A stretch of 64,000 nucleotides of DNA, from assembly GCA_903870685.1 (NCBI GenBank), contig CAIQDX010000040.1, positions 17,811 through 81,810 of the forward strand, in the 5' to 3' direction. The position numbers and the translations under genes are program-made. The notes under the pieces are model-generated. The model worked only from the letters and a program-made list of their open reading frames with translations, was not told the DNA's origin and did no database searches. Within the stretch, counting starts at the first letter, position 1, and each line of letters begins with the position of its first letter. This DNA is from an uncultured Chitinophagaceae bacterium. GTDB taxonomy: Bacteria > Bacteroidota > Bacteroidia > Chitinophagales > Chitinophagaceae. Below, piece by piece: positions 1 to 8,921 of the stretch.

Positions 1-6
1 TTTTTC

Positions 7-50
7 AAAAAATAAACGACCACTCTTTTTAAAGAACGGCCGTTTTTTTT
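7..50. terminator. Bidirectional terminator after the RND pump gene
   Basis: Eight-base arms at 14-21 and 38-45 (AAACGACC / GGCCGTTT, one non-Watson-Crick pair) are flanked by A-runs on one side and T-runs on the other, so a hairpin plus U-tract forms on either strand. It lies just past the stop codon of the minus-strand efflux operon, where that transcript would be expected to end. Confidence 0.6.
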
Positions 51-79
51 ATAACCAAAACCAACTAATCAAATTTACA

Positions 80-3000
80 TTAAAACCAACTACCAATGAA
101 TGCTTCATTCACTTTTTGTCCAATTAATTTCAGCGCTCTTTTCTTTATTTGAATGCGATGGCGAATCAATGCTGCAACCATTAGCGGTAAGAAAATAAAA
201 GTTAATGGCGGTATACCCAACATGCTGATCCATTTTCCACCAAACATATTGCGCATTGGTCTTCTTAATCTTTCAGCAATTAAATACATACTTGGTACAA
301 TTACCAACGTCATAAAAAATGCGAAAGATAAACCAAAGATGATGGTCCATGATAAAGGTTTCCAGAATCTTGCACTATCGCCACCAAAATAAATATGCGG
401 ATTTAATTCGGAGAACATTTTTACAAAATCAATATTAAATCCAACGGCCAAAGGAATCAATGCAAGTATTGCTGCTAATGCAGTTAACAACACAGGAATG
501 ATACGTGTTTTACCGGCTTGTATAACGGCTTCTCTTGTCTTCATTCCTCTTGCACGTAATTCGTCTGCAAACTCAATTACTAATATTCCATTCTTCACAA
601 CAATGCCCGCTAATCCAACAATACCAATACCTGTCATTACAACCGATACTTCCATTTTTGTAAATGCAAAACCAAATAATACACCGATGATGCTGAAAAT
701 AATTTCGGTTAAAATAATTACTGCTTTACTAACAGAATTAAATTGTAAAACAAGAATAAATAAAATTAATACCAACGCAATAACTAAAGCTTTTAAAAGG
801 AATGCACCAGTTTCTGCTTGTTGTTCACCTTCGCCGGTTTGTTTGATGGTTACATTATCGGGTTTCTTTTTAAAATCTGCAAGATGATTTTTCAAAACAA
901 TATTTACAGATGTTGGTGTAAATCCGGAAAGAACATTTGAACGAAGTGTTATAACGCGTTTTTGGTTTTTACGTTTTACACTTCCTAAAGTACTGGTGTA
1001 ATCTACTTTCACCAAATTGACAATTGGAATATGTTTTACCGCACCACCTGCAGCCATATCTCTAAACACAACATTCATGTTTAAGATATCAACCAAACTT
1101 TTTCTTTGTAAACTGTTATTGCGAATTTGAATTTTATATTCATCCTTACCATCTTTTATTTTTCCTGCTTCTTTTCCAAATAAAGCTGTTCGAATTTGCA
1201 TGCCGATTTGCGCTGATGAAACACCTTCAATTAATGCACGTTGCCTATCAACAGTTAAAGTAATTTCAGGATTGGTTAAATCAATATCCATTTTTAATTC
1301 TTCAACGCCGGGCACTTGAATAGAATCTAAATAATTTTTTAAACCAACTGCAGTTTTTATTAATTCATCAAACTCTTCGCTTCCGATTTCAATATTTACC
1401 GGAGGATCTGTAGGCGGTCCATTTCTTTCTTGGTCAACACTGATCTCTGCACCGGGTATGCCTTTCACAGCTTTTCGAATTGAGTCTAAATAAATTCCTG
1501 TTTGAATACCATGACGTTTTTCAAACTCAACAAAAGAAATTTGTATTCTTCCTAATTCGCTACGAGTACTTCTATCGCCACTCATTGGATCGCTTGCACC
1601 AACTGCAATATTGGTAATGATACTTTCAACAACAGGATTAGAAATATTTTTATCGTTGTCGATATTTAAAACTTTGTTGACACGATGTTCTAAAACATGT
1701 GTAACTGAATCAGTATAATCAACCGAAGTACCAACGGGTAATTTCAGATATACAAAAATAAAATTAGGATCACCTTTTGGAAAAAATACCACCGGAACTT
1801 TTCTTGCCCCAAAGAAAATAAAAGAGATAATCAATAAAGCAAAAGTTGCAATCAATAATTGAACCGGCCTCCATCCTTTTAATGCCCAACGCAATAAAGT
1901 TTCATAATGGTTCATGATCCATGGCAAACCATGATGTTGAAAATAATGAATGGCATCATCTAATAAATATCTGTTTAACAACATCAGCAAAGCAAACAGA
2001 ATAAATAAATTTCCAAAGAAGGTAAAGTGCATCACATCAAATAAAATTCCACCAAGTAATAAAATCCAAAACACAGGATTTTTAAATATCCTTGATTTTT
2101 TTTCAATGAATTCATCATCTGCATGATTCATGAAATCAACTGCAAATACCGGGTTCATAATGAATGCAACAATCAATGATGCCGATAAAGTAAATATCAA
2201 CATCGTTGGTAAATAGATCATGAATTTACCAATGATGCCCGGCCAAAATAATAATGGAAAGAATGGTGCTAATGTTGTTAATGTTCCTGCTAATACCGGA
2301 ATAAAAACTTCGCCGGCAGCCATCATAGCAGATTTTTGCGAATTGATTTTTCCTTTTCCTTCAAAAAATATTCGATGTGTATTTTCAATTACAACAATGG
2401 CATCATCTACAATAATTCCTAATCCAAATAATAATGCAAACAACACAATGAAGTTGAGTGTAACATGCGAGCCGGTAATTAAATCGGCTGCAGGTAAAAA
2501 CATAAATGCAACAAACATACTCAACGGAACGCTTAGTGCCACAAAGAATGCATTGGTTACACCCATGAAGAACATGAGGATAAATAACACTAAAATAAAA
2601 CCAATGACAATTGAATTTACAAGATCATTAAATGATGTTCTTGTCTTTTGACTTGAGTCGCCGGTAATCACCACTTTTAAATCTTTCGGGAATAAAGTTT
2701 TTTGAAGCTCTGCAGTAACACGTTTAACATCATCGCTTGTTTCAATTAAATTTTCTCCTGCACGTTTAATTATGTTTAATGTAATTACATCTTTACCATC
2801 TAATCGGCCATAACTTTCTGTTTCTTTAATTGTGTCTTTAATATTGGCAATATCTTTTAAATAAATTGGCGCACCTGATGTATTACGAACAATAATTTTT
2901 TCAATATCAAATGCAGTTTTAAATTGTCCTTTTAATTGGATGTTGCGTTTCATATTTCCAACATCTAATAAACCACCCGAGATATCCATGTTCTCTCTAG

Positions 3001-3664
3001 AAACCGCACCAGCAATATCATCGAACGTAATATTGTTTGCCTGCATTCTGCTATTATCAACATTAATTTGAAACTCTCTTGTTGGGGCACCTACTAAATC
3101 AACACGATTTATTTGCGATAACTCTTCTAATTTATCTTTCAGATCATCAGCAAATTTTTTCAATCTAACTATATCATAATCGCCACTCACATTTACATAC
3201 ATAATAGGTTGTTCGCTAAAACTAACTTCTAATGCAGTTGGTTCTTGAGTAAGATCGGTTGGTAGATCTTGTTTCGATTTATCAATCGCATCTTTTACTT
3301 TTTGAATAGCAACATCTGTTTTAACATCAGTTTCAAATTCAACAGTAATGGCCGAATAATCTTGCTGTGATGTACTTGTAACCTTTTTAATTTTTGCGCC
3401 TGTAATACCTTTGATTTGTTTTTCAATTGGTCGAGTTACCAAATTCTCCATGTCTTTCGGAGAATTACCAACATAAATTGTAGAAACATAAATTGTTGGA
3501 ATAACAATATCGGGAAACTGTTCTTTCGGTAAAGTAACAAATTGAAATACGCCTGCCAGTGTAACAAACAACATCATTAAATAGATCGATGTTTTGTTTT
3601 TTATACTCCAGGTTGTTGGTTTAAATTGTTTAAACTTATCAGTAAAGTTTTCTAATGCACTCAT
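80..3664 (-). CDS. RND-family efflux pump, inner-membrane subunit
   Basis: Proton-driven AcrB/MexB-type exporter (hydrophobe/amphiphile efflux family). The protein is 1194 residues, longer than the usual 1020-1060. TM1 lies near residues 26-44 and is followed by the FVTLPKEQFPDI periplasmic entry. The paired aspartates of TM4 are D420/D421 (GIIVDDAIVVIEN), and a TM10 segment carries the lysine in GIVVKNGILVIEF, so the proton relay is present. Two features are odd: residues about 512-586 form an inserted segment with two hydrophobic stretches between the N- and C-terminal halves, and there is an extra hydrophobic tail near the C-terminus. It is last in a TetR-TolC-adaptor-pump operon, 105 bases after the adaptor gene, and the gap holds a repeat. 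The substrate cannot be told from sequence. Confidence 0.95.
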   Translation of the reverse strand: MSALENFTDKFKQFKPTTWSIKNKTSIYLMMLFVTLAGVFQFVTLPKEQFPDIVIPTIYVSTIYVGNSPKDMENLVTRPIEKQIKGITGAKIKKVTSTSQQDYSAITVEFETDVKTDVAIQKVKDAIDKSKQDLPTDLTQEPTALEVSFSEQPIMYVNVSGDYDIVRLKKFADDLKDKLEELSQINRVDLVGAPTREFQINVDNSRMQANNITFDDIAGAVSRENMDISGGLLDVGNMKRNIQLKGQFKTAFDIEKIIVRNTSGAPIYLKDIANIKDTIKETESYGRLDGKDVITLNIIKRAGENLIETSDDVKRVTAELQKTLFPKDLKVVITGDSSQKTRTSFNDLVNSIVIGFILVLFILMFFMGVTNAFFVALSVPLSMFVAFMFLPAADLITGSHVTLNFIVLFALLFGLGIIVDDAIVVIENTHRIFFEGKGKINSQKSAMMAAGEVFIPVLAGTLTTLAPFFPLLFWPGIIGKFMIYLPTMLIFTLSASLIVAFIMNPVFAVDFMNHADDEFIEKKSRIFKNPVFWILLLGGILFDVMHFTFFGNLFILFALLMLLNRYLLDDAIHYFQHHGLPWIMNHYETLLRWALKGWRPVQLLIATFALLIISFIFFGARKVPVVFFPKGDPNFIFVYLKLPVGTSVDYTDSVTHVLEHRVNKVLNIDNDKNISNPVVESIITNIAVGASDPMSGDRSTRSELGRIQISFVEFEKRHGIQTGIYLDSIRKAVKGIPGAEISVDQERNGPPTDPPVNIEIGSEEFDELIKTAVGLKNYLDSIQVPGVEELKMDIDLTNPEITLTVDRQRALIEGVSSAQIGMQIRTALFGKEAGKIKDGKDEYKIQIRNNSLQRKSLVDILNMNVVFRDMAAGGAVKHIPIVNLVKVDYTSTLGSVKRKNQKRVITLRSNVLSGFTPTSVNIVLKNHLADFKKKPDNVTIKQTGEGEQQAETGAFLLKALVIALVLILFILVLQFNSVSKAVIILTEIIFSIIGVLFGFAFTKMEVSVVMTGIGIVGLAGIVVKNGILVIEFADELRARGMKTREAVIQAGKTRIIPVLLTALAAILALIPLAVGFNIDFVKMFSELNPHIYFGGDSARFWKPLSWTIIFGLSFAFFMTLVIVPSMYLIAERLRRPMRNMFGGKWISMLGIPPLTFIFLPLMVAALIRHRIQIKKRALKLIGQKVNEAFIGSWF

Positions 3665-3720
3665 AATTTTTCTTTTTTGTAATCAGCATTTGTTCTTTGG
3701 TCATCGCCTGTTGCCTTCGC

Positions 3721-3751
3721 TTCTTCCAGTGGAAGAAGGGCACACTTGTAC
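3721..3751 (+). repeat. Divergent copy of the dispersed GCACACTTGTAC repeat
   Basis: The bases GCACACTTGTAC at 3740-3751 match the 3' half of the 20-base core seen elsewhere in the window (GTTGCGTCGCACACTTGTAC). The 5' half is replaced by a perfect hairpin, TTCTTCCA/TGGAAGAA at 3721-3737. Like the other copies it is intergenic, here between the adaptor and pump genes of one operon. It may be a decayed family member; the assignment rests on 12 bases plus location. Confidence 0.5.
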
Positions 3752-3769
3752 GTTCGGTATTTTATTCAA

Positions 3770-4933
3770 CTATTTAAAATCGGTTGTAATTGTTTGGCCT
3801 TCATACAAACTTTGAAATCCATCAATAATTAATTGGTCACCTTTTATTAAACCGGTTTTAATTTCAATTTTATCGCCATATAATTCTCCAACTGTAACAG
3901 CTTTTTTATGTGCTGTTATTTTGCCGTTTGTGTTTACTGAAACCATCACAAATTTTCCTTTCTCATCTGTTTGTAAAGTATTTACCGGAACGGTAATGGC
4001 ATTGCTTGCAGCATAATCCTGAATTTGTAACAGTGCAATTTGATTTGGCCTCAAATCCTTATCTGCAGACACTTTCGCTTCAACATAAAAACTTCTGCTA
4101 TTGGCATCAATTAATTTTCCAGCAACGCTTACAACAGCATCGATTGATTTATTTAAGTCGGGCAACGTTATTTTTATTTTGCTTCCAACCTTTACTTTTT
4201 CTAAATAACTTTCCGGTACTTGTGCAACCACTTTCATGTTTTGTGTATTCACAATTTTAATTTGTGGACCGGCTGCAGTAACACCTGTAAATAATTCGCC
4301 CACTCTAATATTTACATCGTCCAATTCGCCTTCGATATCGGCAGTTACATTTGTAAGCGAATGTTGTTCATTAACAAAAGAAATTTGTTTTTGAATATTG
4401 TCAACAGAGTTTTTTGCACTTATTAATTGCACTTCGGTGCCTATATTTTCTTTCCATAAATTTTGCTGACGCTGATACAGATCTTTTGCAAAATTTAATT
4501 GTGTTTGCAGTTGATCCAATTGTTTTTTAATAAGTGCATCATCAAGTTTTAAAAGTATTTGTCCTTTTTTTACATGATCACCCTTCTTCACAAATAATTC
4601 TTTCACTAAACCGCCAACGCCATTTCGCGGAGCAGCATAAGCTACATTCACAGCATCAATTTTTCCTTGTAAGTCGATGTAATGTGTGAATTGCTGCGGA
4701 ACTATTTCATTAACTGATACTAATTTTGCTTTCTCTTCTTTTTTTGCAGAAGGATCTGCCAGAATTATTTCTGATTCTAGTTTCACAATGTCATCATTCA
4801 ATTTTGTTTGCTGCTTTTTTAATTCCTCAAGCTTGGCTTTTTTTTCTTTTAAGTCAGCATCTGAATTTTTTCCAGTACAAGATGCTAATGAAATGCATGT
4901 TGCTATTAATATTATCCTTGCTATGTTTTGCAT
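3770..4933 (-). CDS. RND efflux periplasmic adaptor (membrane fusion lipoprotein)
   Basis: Bridges the inner-membrane pump to the outer-membrane channel. The 387-residue protein begins with a lipoprotein signal peptide with lipobox LASC (C19). A short Lys/Glu-rich coiled coil follows at about 28-62, then the lipoyl-like half-motif VKELFVKKGDHVKKGQILLK, an alpha-hairpin with QTQLNFAKDLYQRQQNLW, the second lipoyl half, and beta-barrel and membrane-proximal domains (VPVNTLQTDEKGKFVMV). The extra N-terminal coiled coil before the lipoyl domain is typical of many Bacteroidota adaptors. It lies 27 bases downstream of the TolC-like gene in the same operon. Confidence 0.93.
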   Translation of the reverse strand: MQNIARIILIATCISLASCTGKNSDADLKEKKAKLEELKKQQTKLNDDIVKLESEIILADPSAKKEEKAKLVSVNEIVPQQFTHYIDLQGKIDAVNVAYAAPRNGVGGLVKELFVKKGDHVKKGQILLKLDDALIKKQLDQLQTQLNFAKDLYQRQQNLWKENIGTEVQLISAKNSVDNIQKQISFVNEQHSLTNVTADIEGELDDVNIRVGELFTGVTAAGPQIKIVNTQNMKVVAQVPESYLEKVKVGSKIKITLPDLNKSIDAVVSVAGKLIDANSRSFYVEAKVSADKDLRPNQIALLQIQDYAASNAITVPVNTLQTDEKGKFVMVSVNTNGKITAHKKAVTVGELYGDKIEIKTGLIKGDQLIIDGFQSLYEGQTITTDFK

Positions 4934-4960
4934 AAAAATTATTTTATTTTTTGTTTTATT

Positions 4961-6298
4961 TTAATCAAGTTTTCCGATGGCTTTGTTATAATCAACTTTT
5001 GCAATTACTGCGTCGTACAAGGCGCTGATATAATTTGTTTGTGCCGTGATCAGGTCGGTTTGTGCCGCAGTGATCTCGGTATTAGAACCTGTTCCTGCTT
5101 CGTATTTCTTTTTTGTTTGATCGTAAACAGATTCTGCCAAAACCATATTTTTCTTTTGAAAATCCATTGTTTCAATGGCTGACCTGAATTTTATTTTTGC
5201 TTGTTCAACATCACTATCAATCGATAATTTTAAATTATCAATATTGTTAACTGTTTGTTTTAATTCCAATCTCGATTGTTTGATTTTTGAATCCTTATAA
5301 AAACCATCAAAAATGGGAACAGCGATATTTAATCCTACATACGAAGTAGTAAACCAATCACCATTACCAAAAAAATCAAAAGCGTTTCTTTGTGCATTTT
5401 TACTGTATGAACCGTTTAACGATAAAGTTGGATAATACGAAAGCTGGTATCTTTTAATATTATACTCGTTTAATTTTTTCATCACATTCAGATATTGAAA
5501 TTCTTTTCTTTCGTTGTATTGATAACCAGTATCAATTAATCCGGTTTTAATTTGGTCGTCCGAAATTTTATCTGTTAAAACCAATTCTTCTTTAACCGGC
5601 ATTCCCATTAAAGTTTTTAATCCGAGATAGCCGATCTCAATACTGTTCAAAGCTTTTCTTTTTTCTGTTTGCAGATTAGATAGCTGAACAGAAATTTTAT
5701 CGATATCTAATTTTTCGGCAAAACCATTTTTATATAAAACGTTTGCATCGTGCAACATTTTATTAAGTCTATCGATATTTGCATCTAATAATTCAATTTG
5801 CGTTTTGCTAACTACTAATTGATAATAGATCTTGTAAATATTTACTTTGATCGCTTCTTCAGTTACTTCAACACTTTTTTGTTGATATTCCATGGCAGCA
5901 CTTCTTGCCTTTAAACCCACAAAAACCTGACCATCAAACAACAATTGCTGCAACTGAAAACCCGCATTGGCATTGTATTTTGTGCCAAATTGTACGGCGC
6001 TGTAGGTGCCGGCAGGTTGACCAAAAAATTGTCCCGGAATCAATGTTGTTGGAATTTTTAAATAATCAGTAACACCGGTATTGGCAGAAACAGTTGGTAA
6101 TGCCGCTGACGTAATTCCACGGTTTGTTTGTTCCTGAATTTGAACATTCAACAAAGCATTTTTTACCTGTACATTATTTTTTTTAGCATACTCAATACAT
6201 TGCTGAATCGAGAATGTGTTTTTTTGTGCATGCAACAATGAAAATGGTGTTACACCGCAAATTAAAAACACAAATTTTGAAAATCGTCTTAACCTCAT
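4961..6298 (-). CDS. TolC-family outer membrane efflux channel
   Basis: Outer-membrane factor of the tripartite pump. The 445-residue protein has a Sec signal peptide (hydrophobic stretch at about 8-23, then HAQK) and two OEP repeats. The first starts at IQQCIEYAKKNNVQVKNALL and the second ends with EAGTGSNTEITAAQTDLITA, the usual turn before the last coiled-coil helix. The length is normal for the family. It starts only 6 bases after the stop of the TetR gene, so regulator and pump are almost certainly co-transcribed. Confidence 0.94.
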   Translation of the reverse strand: MRLRRFSKFVFLICGVTPFSLLHAQKNTFSIQQCIEYAKKNNVQVKNALLNVQIQEQTNRGITSAALPTVSANTGVTDYLKIPTTLIPGQFFGQPAGTYSAVQFGTKYNANAGFQLQQLLFDGQVFVGLKARSAAMEYQQKSVEVTEEAIKVNIYKIYYQLVVSKTQIELLDANIDRLNKMLHDANVLYKNGFAEKLDIDKISVQLSNLQTEKRKALNSIEIGYLGLKTLMGMPVKEELVLTDKISDDQIKTGLIDTGYQYNERKEFQYLNVMKKLNEYNIKRYQLSYYPTLSLNGSYSKNAQRNAFDFFGNGDWFTTSYVGLNIAVPIFDGFYKDSKIKQSRLELKQTVNNIDNLKLSIDSDVEQAKIKFRSAIETMDFQKKNMVLAESVYDQTKKKYEAGTGSNTEITAAQTDLITAQTNYISALYDAVIAKVDYNKAIGKLD

Positions 6299-6304
6299 AG
6301 TCTA

Positions 6305-6910
6305 TTATTTTTGTCTTTGTAATTTATATTTCTGAATTAATTTATGTCCTTTCGCTGTTGCTAATCCGTATAAAAAATTATCTGTTACTTCCCCAAGTAT
6401 TTGTAGCAGATTGTGTTTGTTCAATGGAAATAATTCCGGATTGAAAATCAAAAAAACACTTGCCAATCTGAATCTCGAAAGAATATCAATGTTTATTTCT
6501 TCTCGGTATAAACCTTCTGCAATGCCTCTTTCTAAATTATTTTTAATGATGCCATACATGAATTTATTCTTATGGTCGTTGAATTTTTTAAATGCTTTTG
6601 GATGATATTTTTCCAAATCAAAAATCAAAGCCGGATTCATGTGCGTAAGCATGTCCTGAACCATATCTACGGCAATAAAAATTTCATGAACAGCATTTTC
6701 GCAATTATTCTGTTGTAAACTGCATTCTTTCTCGTTTCTATTAATCTCAATTCCAACAACACCTTCTACTAACGCATCTTTATCGGAATAATATTGGTAA
6801 ATAGTTTTTTTCGAAATGCCCAGATGTGCCGCAATTTCATCCATGCTTACACTTCTAACGCCGTAACGCATAAAAAGTTCATGGCTTTTAATTAAAATTC
6901 TTTCCTGCAT
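6305..6910 (-). CDS. TetR/AcrR-family transcriptional regulator of the efflux operon
   Basis: A 201-residue one-component repressor type. The N-terminal helix-turn-helix lies at about 24-43 (MDEIAAHLGISKKTIYQYY, a close fit to the TetR signature); the rest is an all-helical ligand domain with no family-specific motif I recognise. It is the first gene of the operon that continues into tolC-like, adaptor and pump genes. An inverted repeat overlapping its promoter (6940-6967) is the likely autoregulatory site, so the protein probably controls its own transcript and thereby the pump. The inducer is unknown. Confidence 0.92.
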   Translation of the reverse strand: MQERILIKSHELFMRYGVRSVSMDEIAAHLGISKKTIYQYYSDKDALVEGVVGIEINRNEKECSLQQNNCENAVHEIFIAVDMVQDMLTHMNPALIFDLEKYHPKAFKKFNDHKNKFMYGIIKNNLERGIAEGLYREEINIDILSRFRLASVFLIFNPELFPLNKHNLLQILGEVTDNFLYGLATAKGHKLIQKYKLQRQK

Positions 6911-6930
6911 AGTTTTTTATAAAAGAGCTG

Positions 6931-6967
6931 CAAAACTATGGAAACTATTTTCGTGACCAAAGTTTCC
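6931..6967 (-). promoter_or_regulatory. Promoter and TetR-type operator of the efflux operon
   Basis: On the minus strand the -7 box TAGTTTTG (complement of 6931-6938) is a perfect TAnnTTTG. A TTTG box (complement of 6958-6961) lies exactly 19 bases upstream, the ideal Bacteroidota spacing. An inverted repeat GGAAACT/AGTTTCC at 6940-6946 and 6961-6967 covers the spacer and the -33 box, a place where a bound repressor would block RNA polymerase. The predicted leader to the TetR start is only about 15-20 bases. Confidence 0.75.
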
Positions 6968-7106
6968 GAAAGATTTATTTATTAAATTATTGTTAAGCGG
7001 CAATTATTTTGGATGAGTGAACAACAATTTGCAACTTGTAATCAGCAAATCGGCGTTTGGTAAACAAATTATTCTTTCTATCTTACTTTATTGTAAACTT
7101 TGCAAC

Positions 7107-7763
7107 ATGAATAAAAAGTCGGCGAAACTTGGTTTGCGTGCAATCTTCAAAAAAATATTGCAATATTTCCTGCAAGGCTTGGTAGTATTGGCTCCCATCG
7201 GTATTACTATTTGGGTAGTATTGGCTTTGTTTAATTTTGTTGATGATATTTTGCCCAATATTCTGCATGTTTTTTTGCCCGATTTTATGCAAAAAGATGG
7301 TAATGGTAATTTGAAAAAAATTCCGGGGCTTGGTTTTATTGTTGTTATTGTAATTGTATTGTTGGTGGGAAGAGTTTCTTCTTCATTCATCTTTTCTAAA
7401 CTAGTAAACGCTTTAGATTCTTTTTTAGAAAACACACCTGGCGTTAAATTTATTTATTCATCGGTCAAAGATTTTTTTGAAGCATTTGCAGGCAATAAAA
7501 AGAAATTCGATAAACCTGTTTTGGTAAATGTGGATGCTACAAATGTTTGGCGTGTTGGTTTCATTACACAAAAAAATGCAGATCATTTCGAGATCATCGA
7601 TCATGTTGTGGTGTATGTTCCTCATTCGTATGCCATCAGCGGCATCACATATATTGTTCCCCGACAAAATGTTCGCATCCTGAATAATATTACAGCATCG
7701 GAAGCAATGAAATTCGCTGTAAGTGGCGGTGTTACTGATGTTGGCGATCAATCAGCATCTTAA
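7107..7763 (+). CDS. DUF502 family membrane protein
   Basis: A 218-residue integral membrane protein of the DUF502 family, function unknown. Two hydrophobic segments are visible (about 20-45 and 75-95), the first with the family-typical LQGLVVLAPIGITIWVV, then TPGVKFIYSSVKDFFEAF and a soluble C-terminal domain with a conserved VPHS element. The reading frame is open further upstream, but ATG at 7107 fits the family start and is preceded by an AAACTTTGC box resembling the Bacteroidota -7 element. Divergent from the efflux operon and not obviously related to it. Confidence 0.85.
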   Translation: MNKKSAKLGLRAIFKKILQYFLQGLVVLAPIGITIWVVLALFNFVDDILPNILHVFLPDFMQKDGNGNLKKIPGLGFIVVIVIVLLVGRVSSSFIFSKLVNALDSFLENTPGVKFIYSSVKDFFEAFAGNKKKFDKPVLVNVDATNVWRVGFITQKNADHFEIIDHVVVYVPHSYAISGITYIVPRQNVRILNNITASEAMKFAVSGGVTDVGDQSAS

Positions 7764-7811
7764 CAAAATCATTCTTTTCATTTTATTTATCTTGCGGACT
7801 TAGATCAAACA

Positions 7812-8882
7812 ATGAAAAAATATAATTTTAATTCAGGCCCGTCAATTCTTCCGGATGAAGTATTAGCTCAGGCAGCTAGGGCAATTCTTGAGTTCAATGG
7901 AATTGGTTTATCAATTTTAGAAATTGGTCATCGCTCAACATGGTTTGTTGATGTAATTGAAGAAGCCAGAAGTTTGGTGAAAGAATTAATGCAATTGAAT
8001 GATGAGTATGAAGTTTTGTTTTTGCATGGGGGTGCTACAACACAGTTCATGCAAGTGCCAATGAATTTATTGGATGATGGAGAAACTGCAGCATATTGCG
8101 ACAATGGTATTTGGGGAAGTAAAGCTGTTAAAGAAGCTTCGCTATTTGGGAATGTAGTAGTTGCAGCATCTTCAAAAGACAAGAATCATACTTATATCAA
8201 TAAGGATCTTAAAATTCCTACTGATAGCAAATATGTACACATCACTACAAACAATACTGTTGAAGGAACTCAATGGCATAGTTTTCCAGATACAAAAATT
8301 CCGTTGGTTGCAGATATGAGTAGTGATATTTTTAGTCGTCCAATTAATTTTAAAAAGTTCTCTCTTATTTATGCCGGGGCACAAAAAAACATGGGAGCAG
8401 CGGGAGTAAATCTTTTAGTTGTAAAAAAGGATTTATTGGGAAAAATTAAACGTCCTATTCCTGTGATCATGGATTACCGGAAACATATTGAAGCAAAATC
8501 TTTATTAAATACGCCACCTGTATTTGCAGTGTATGTTGCATTACTAACATTGCGTTGGATAAAAAATGAAGGTGGCTTAAAAGAAATGGAAAGAAGAAGT
8601 ATCGAAAAAGCAAACCTTTTGTATTCAACTATTGATTCGCTTCCAATATTTACTTCGCATATTGCAAAAGAAGATCGCAGTAATATGAACGCTGTTTTCT
8701 TTTTAACCGATCCTAAACATGAAGAACCTTTCTTGGAATTATGTAAAAATGAAGGAATGGTTGGAGTGAAAGGTTATAGAACAGTTGGTGGCATAAGAGT
8801 GAGCATGTACAATGCTTTATCATTAGAAAGTGTTCAGGCATTTTGCGATCTGGCAAAACGCTTTGCTGCAAAGCATAAATAA
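7812..8882 (+). CDS. serC: Phosphoserine aminotransferase
   Basis: PLP-dependent class V aminotransferase converting 3-phosphohydroxypyruvate and glutamate to O-phosphoserine and 2-oxoglutarate (serine synthesis; it can also serve pyridoxine synthesis). The 356-residue length is normal. It opens with YNFNSGPSILPDEVL, the family start, and carries LHGGATTQFMQVPMNLL and the PLP lysine K192 in YAGAQKNMGAAG. The next gene encodes DUF1015, a frequent serC neighbour in this phylum, but the serA dehydrogenase often found between them is absent here. Confidence 0.95.
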   Translation: MKKYNFNSGPSILPDEVLAQAARAILEFNGIGLSILEIGHRSTWFVDVIEEARSLVKELMQLNDEYEVLFLHGGATTQFMQVPMNLLDDGETAAYCDNGIWGSKAVKEASLFGNVVVAASSKDKNHTYINKDLKIPTDSKYVHITTNNTVEGTQWHSFPDTKIPLVADMSSDIFSRPINFKKFSLIYAGAQKNMGAAGVNLLVVKKDLLGKIKRPIPVIMDYRKHIEAKSLLNTPPVFAVYVALLTLRWIKNEGGLKEMERRSIEKANLLYSTIDSLPIFTSHIAKEDRSNMNAVFFLTDPKHEEPFLELCKNEGMVGVKGYRTVGGIRVSMYNALSLESVQAFCDLAKRFAAKHK

Positions 8883-8921
8883 TTGTAGGGTGAATTTTAT
8901 TTTTAAATCAAACCAAGATTA

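Noticed and set aside
2220..2651. Plus-strand open frame inside the RND pump gene
   Set aside because: It is a mirror reading of a strongly conserved gene, with Asn/Met-rich composition and no independent support; the many similar opposite-strand frames across the window were dismissed likewise.
7812..8882. SerC aminotransferase as the missing KdnA
   Set aside because: It is a clear class V phosphoserine aminotransferase beside DUF1015, and KdnA is a DegT-type enzyme.
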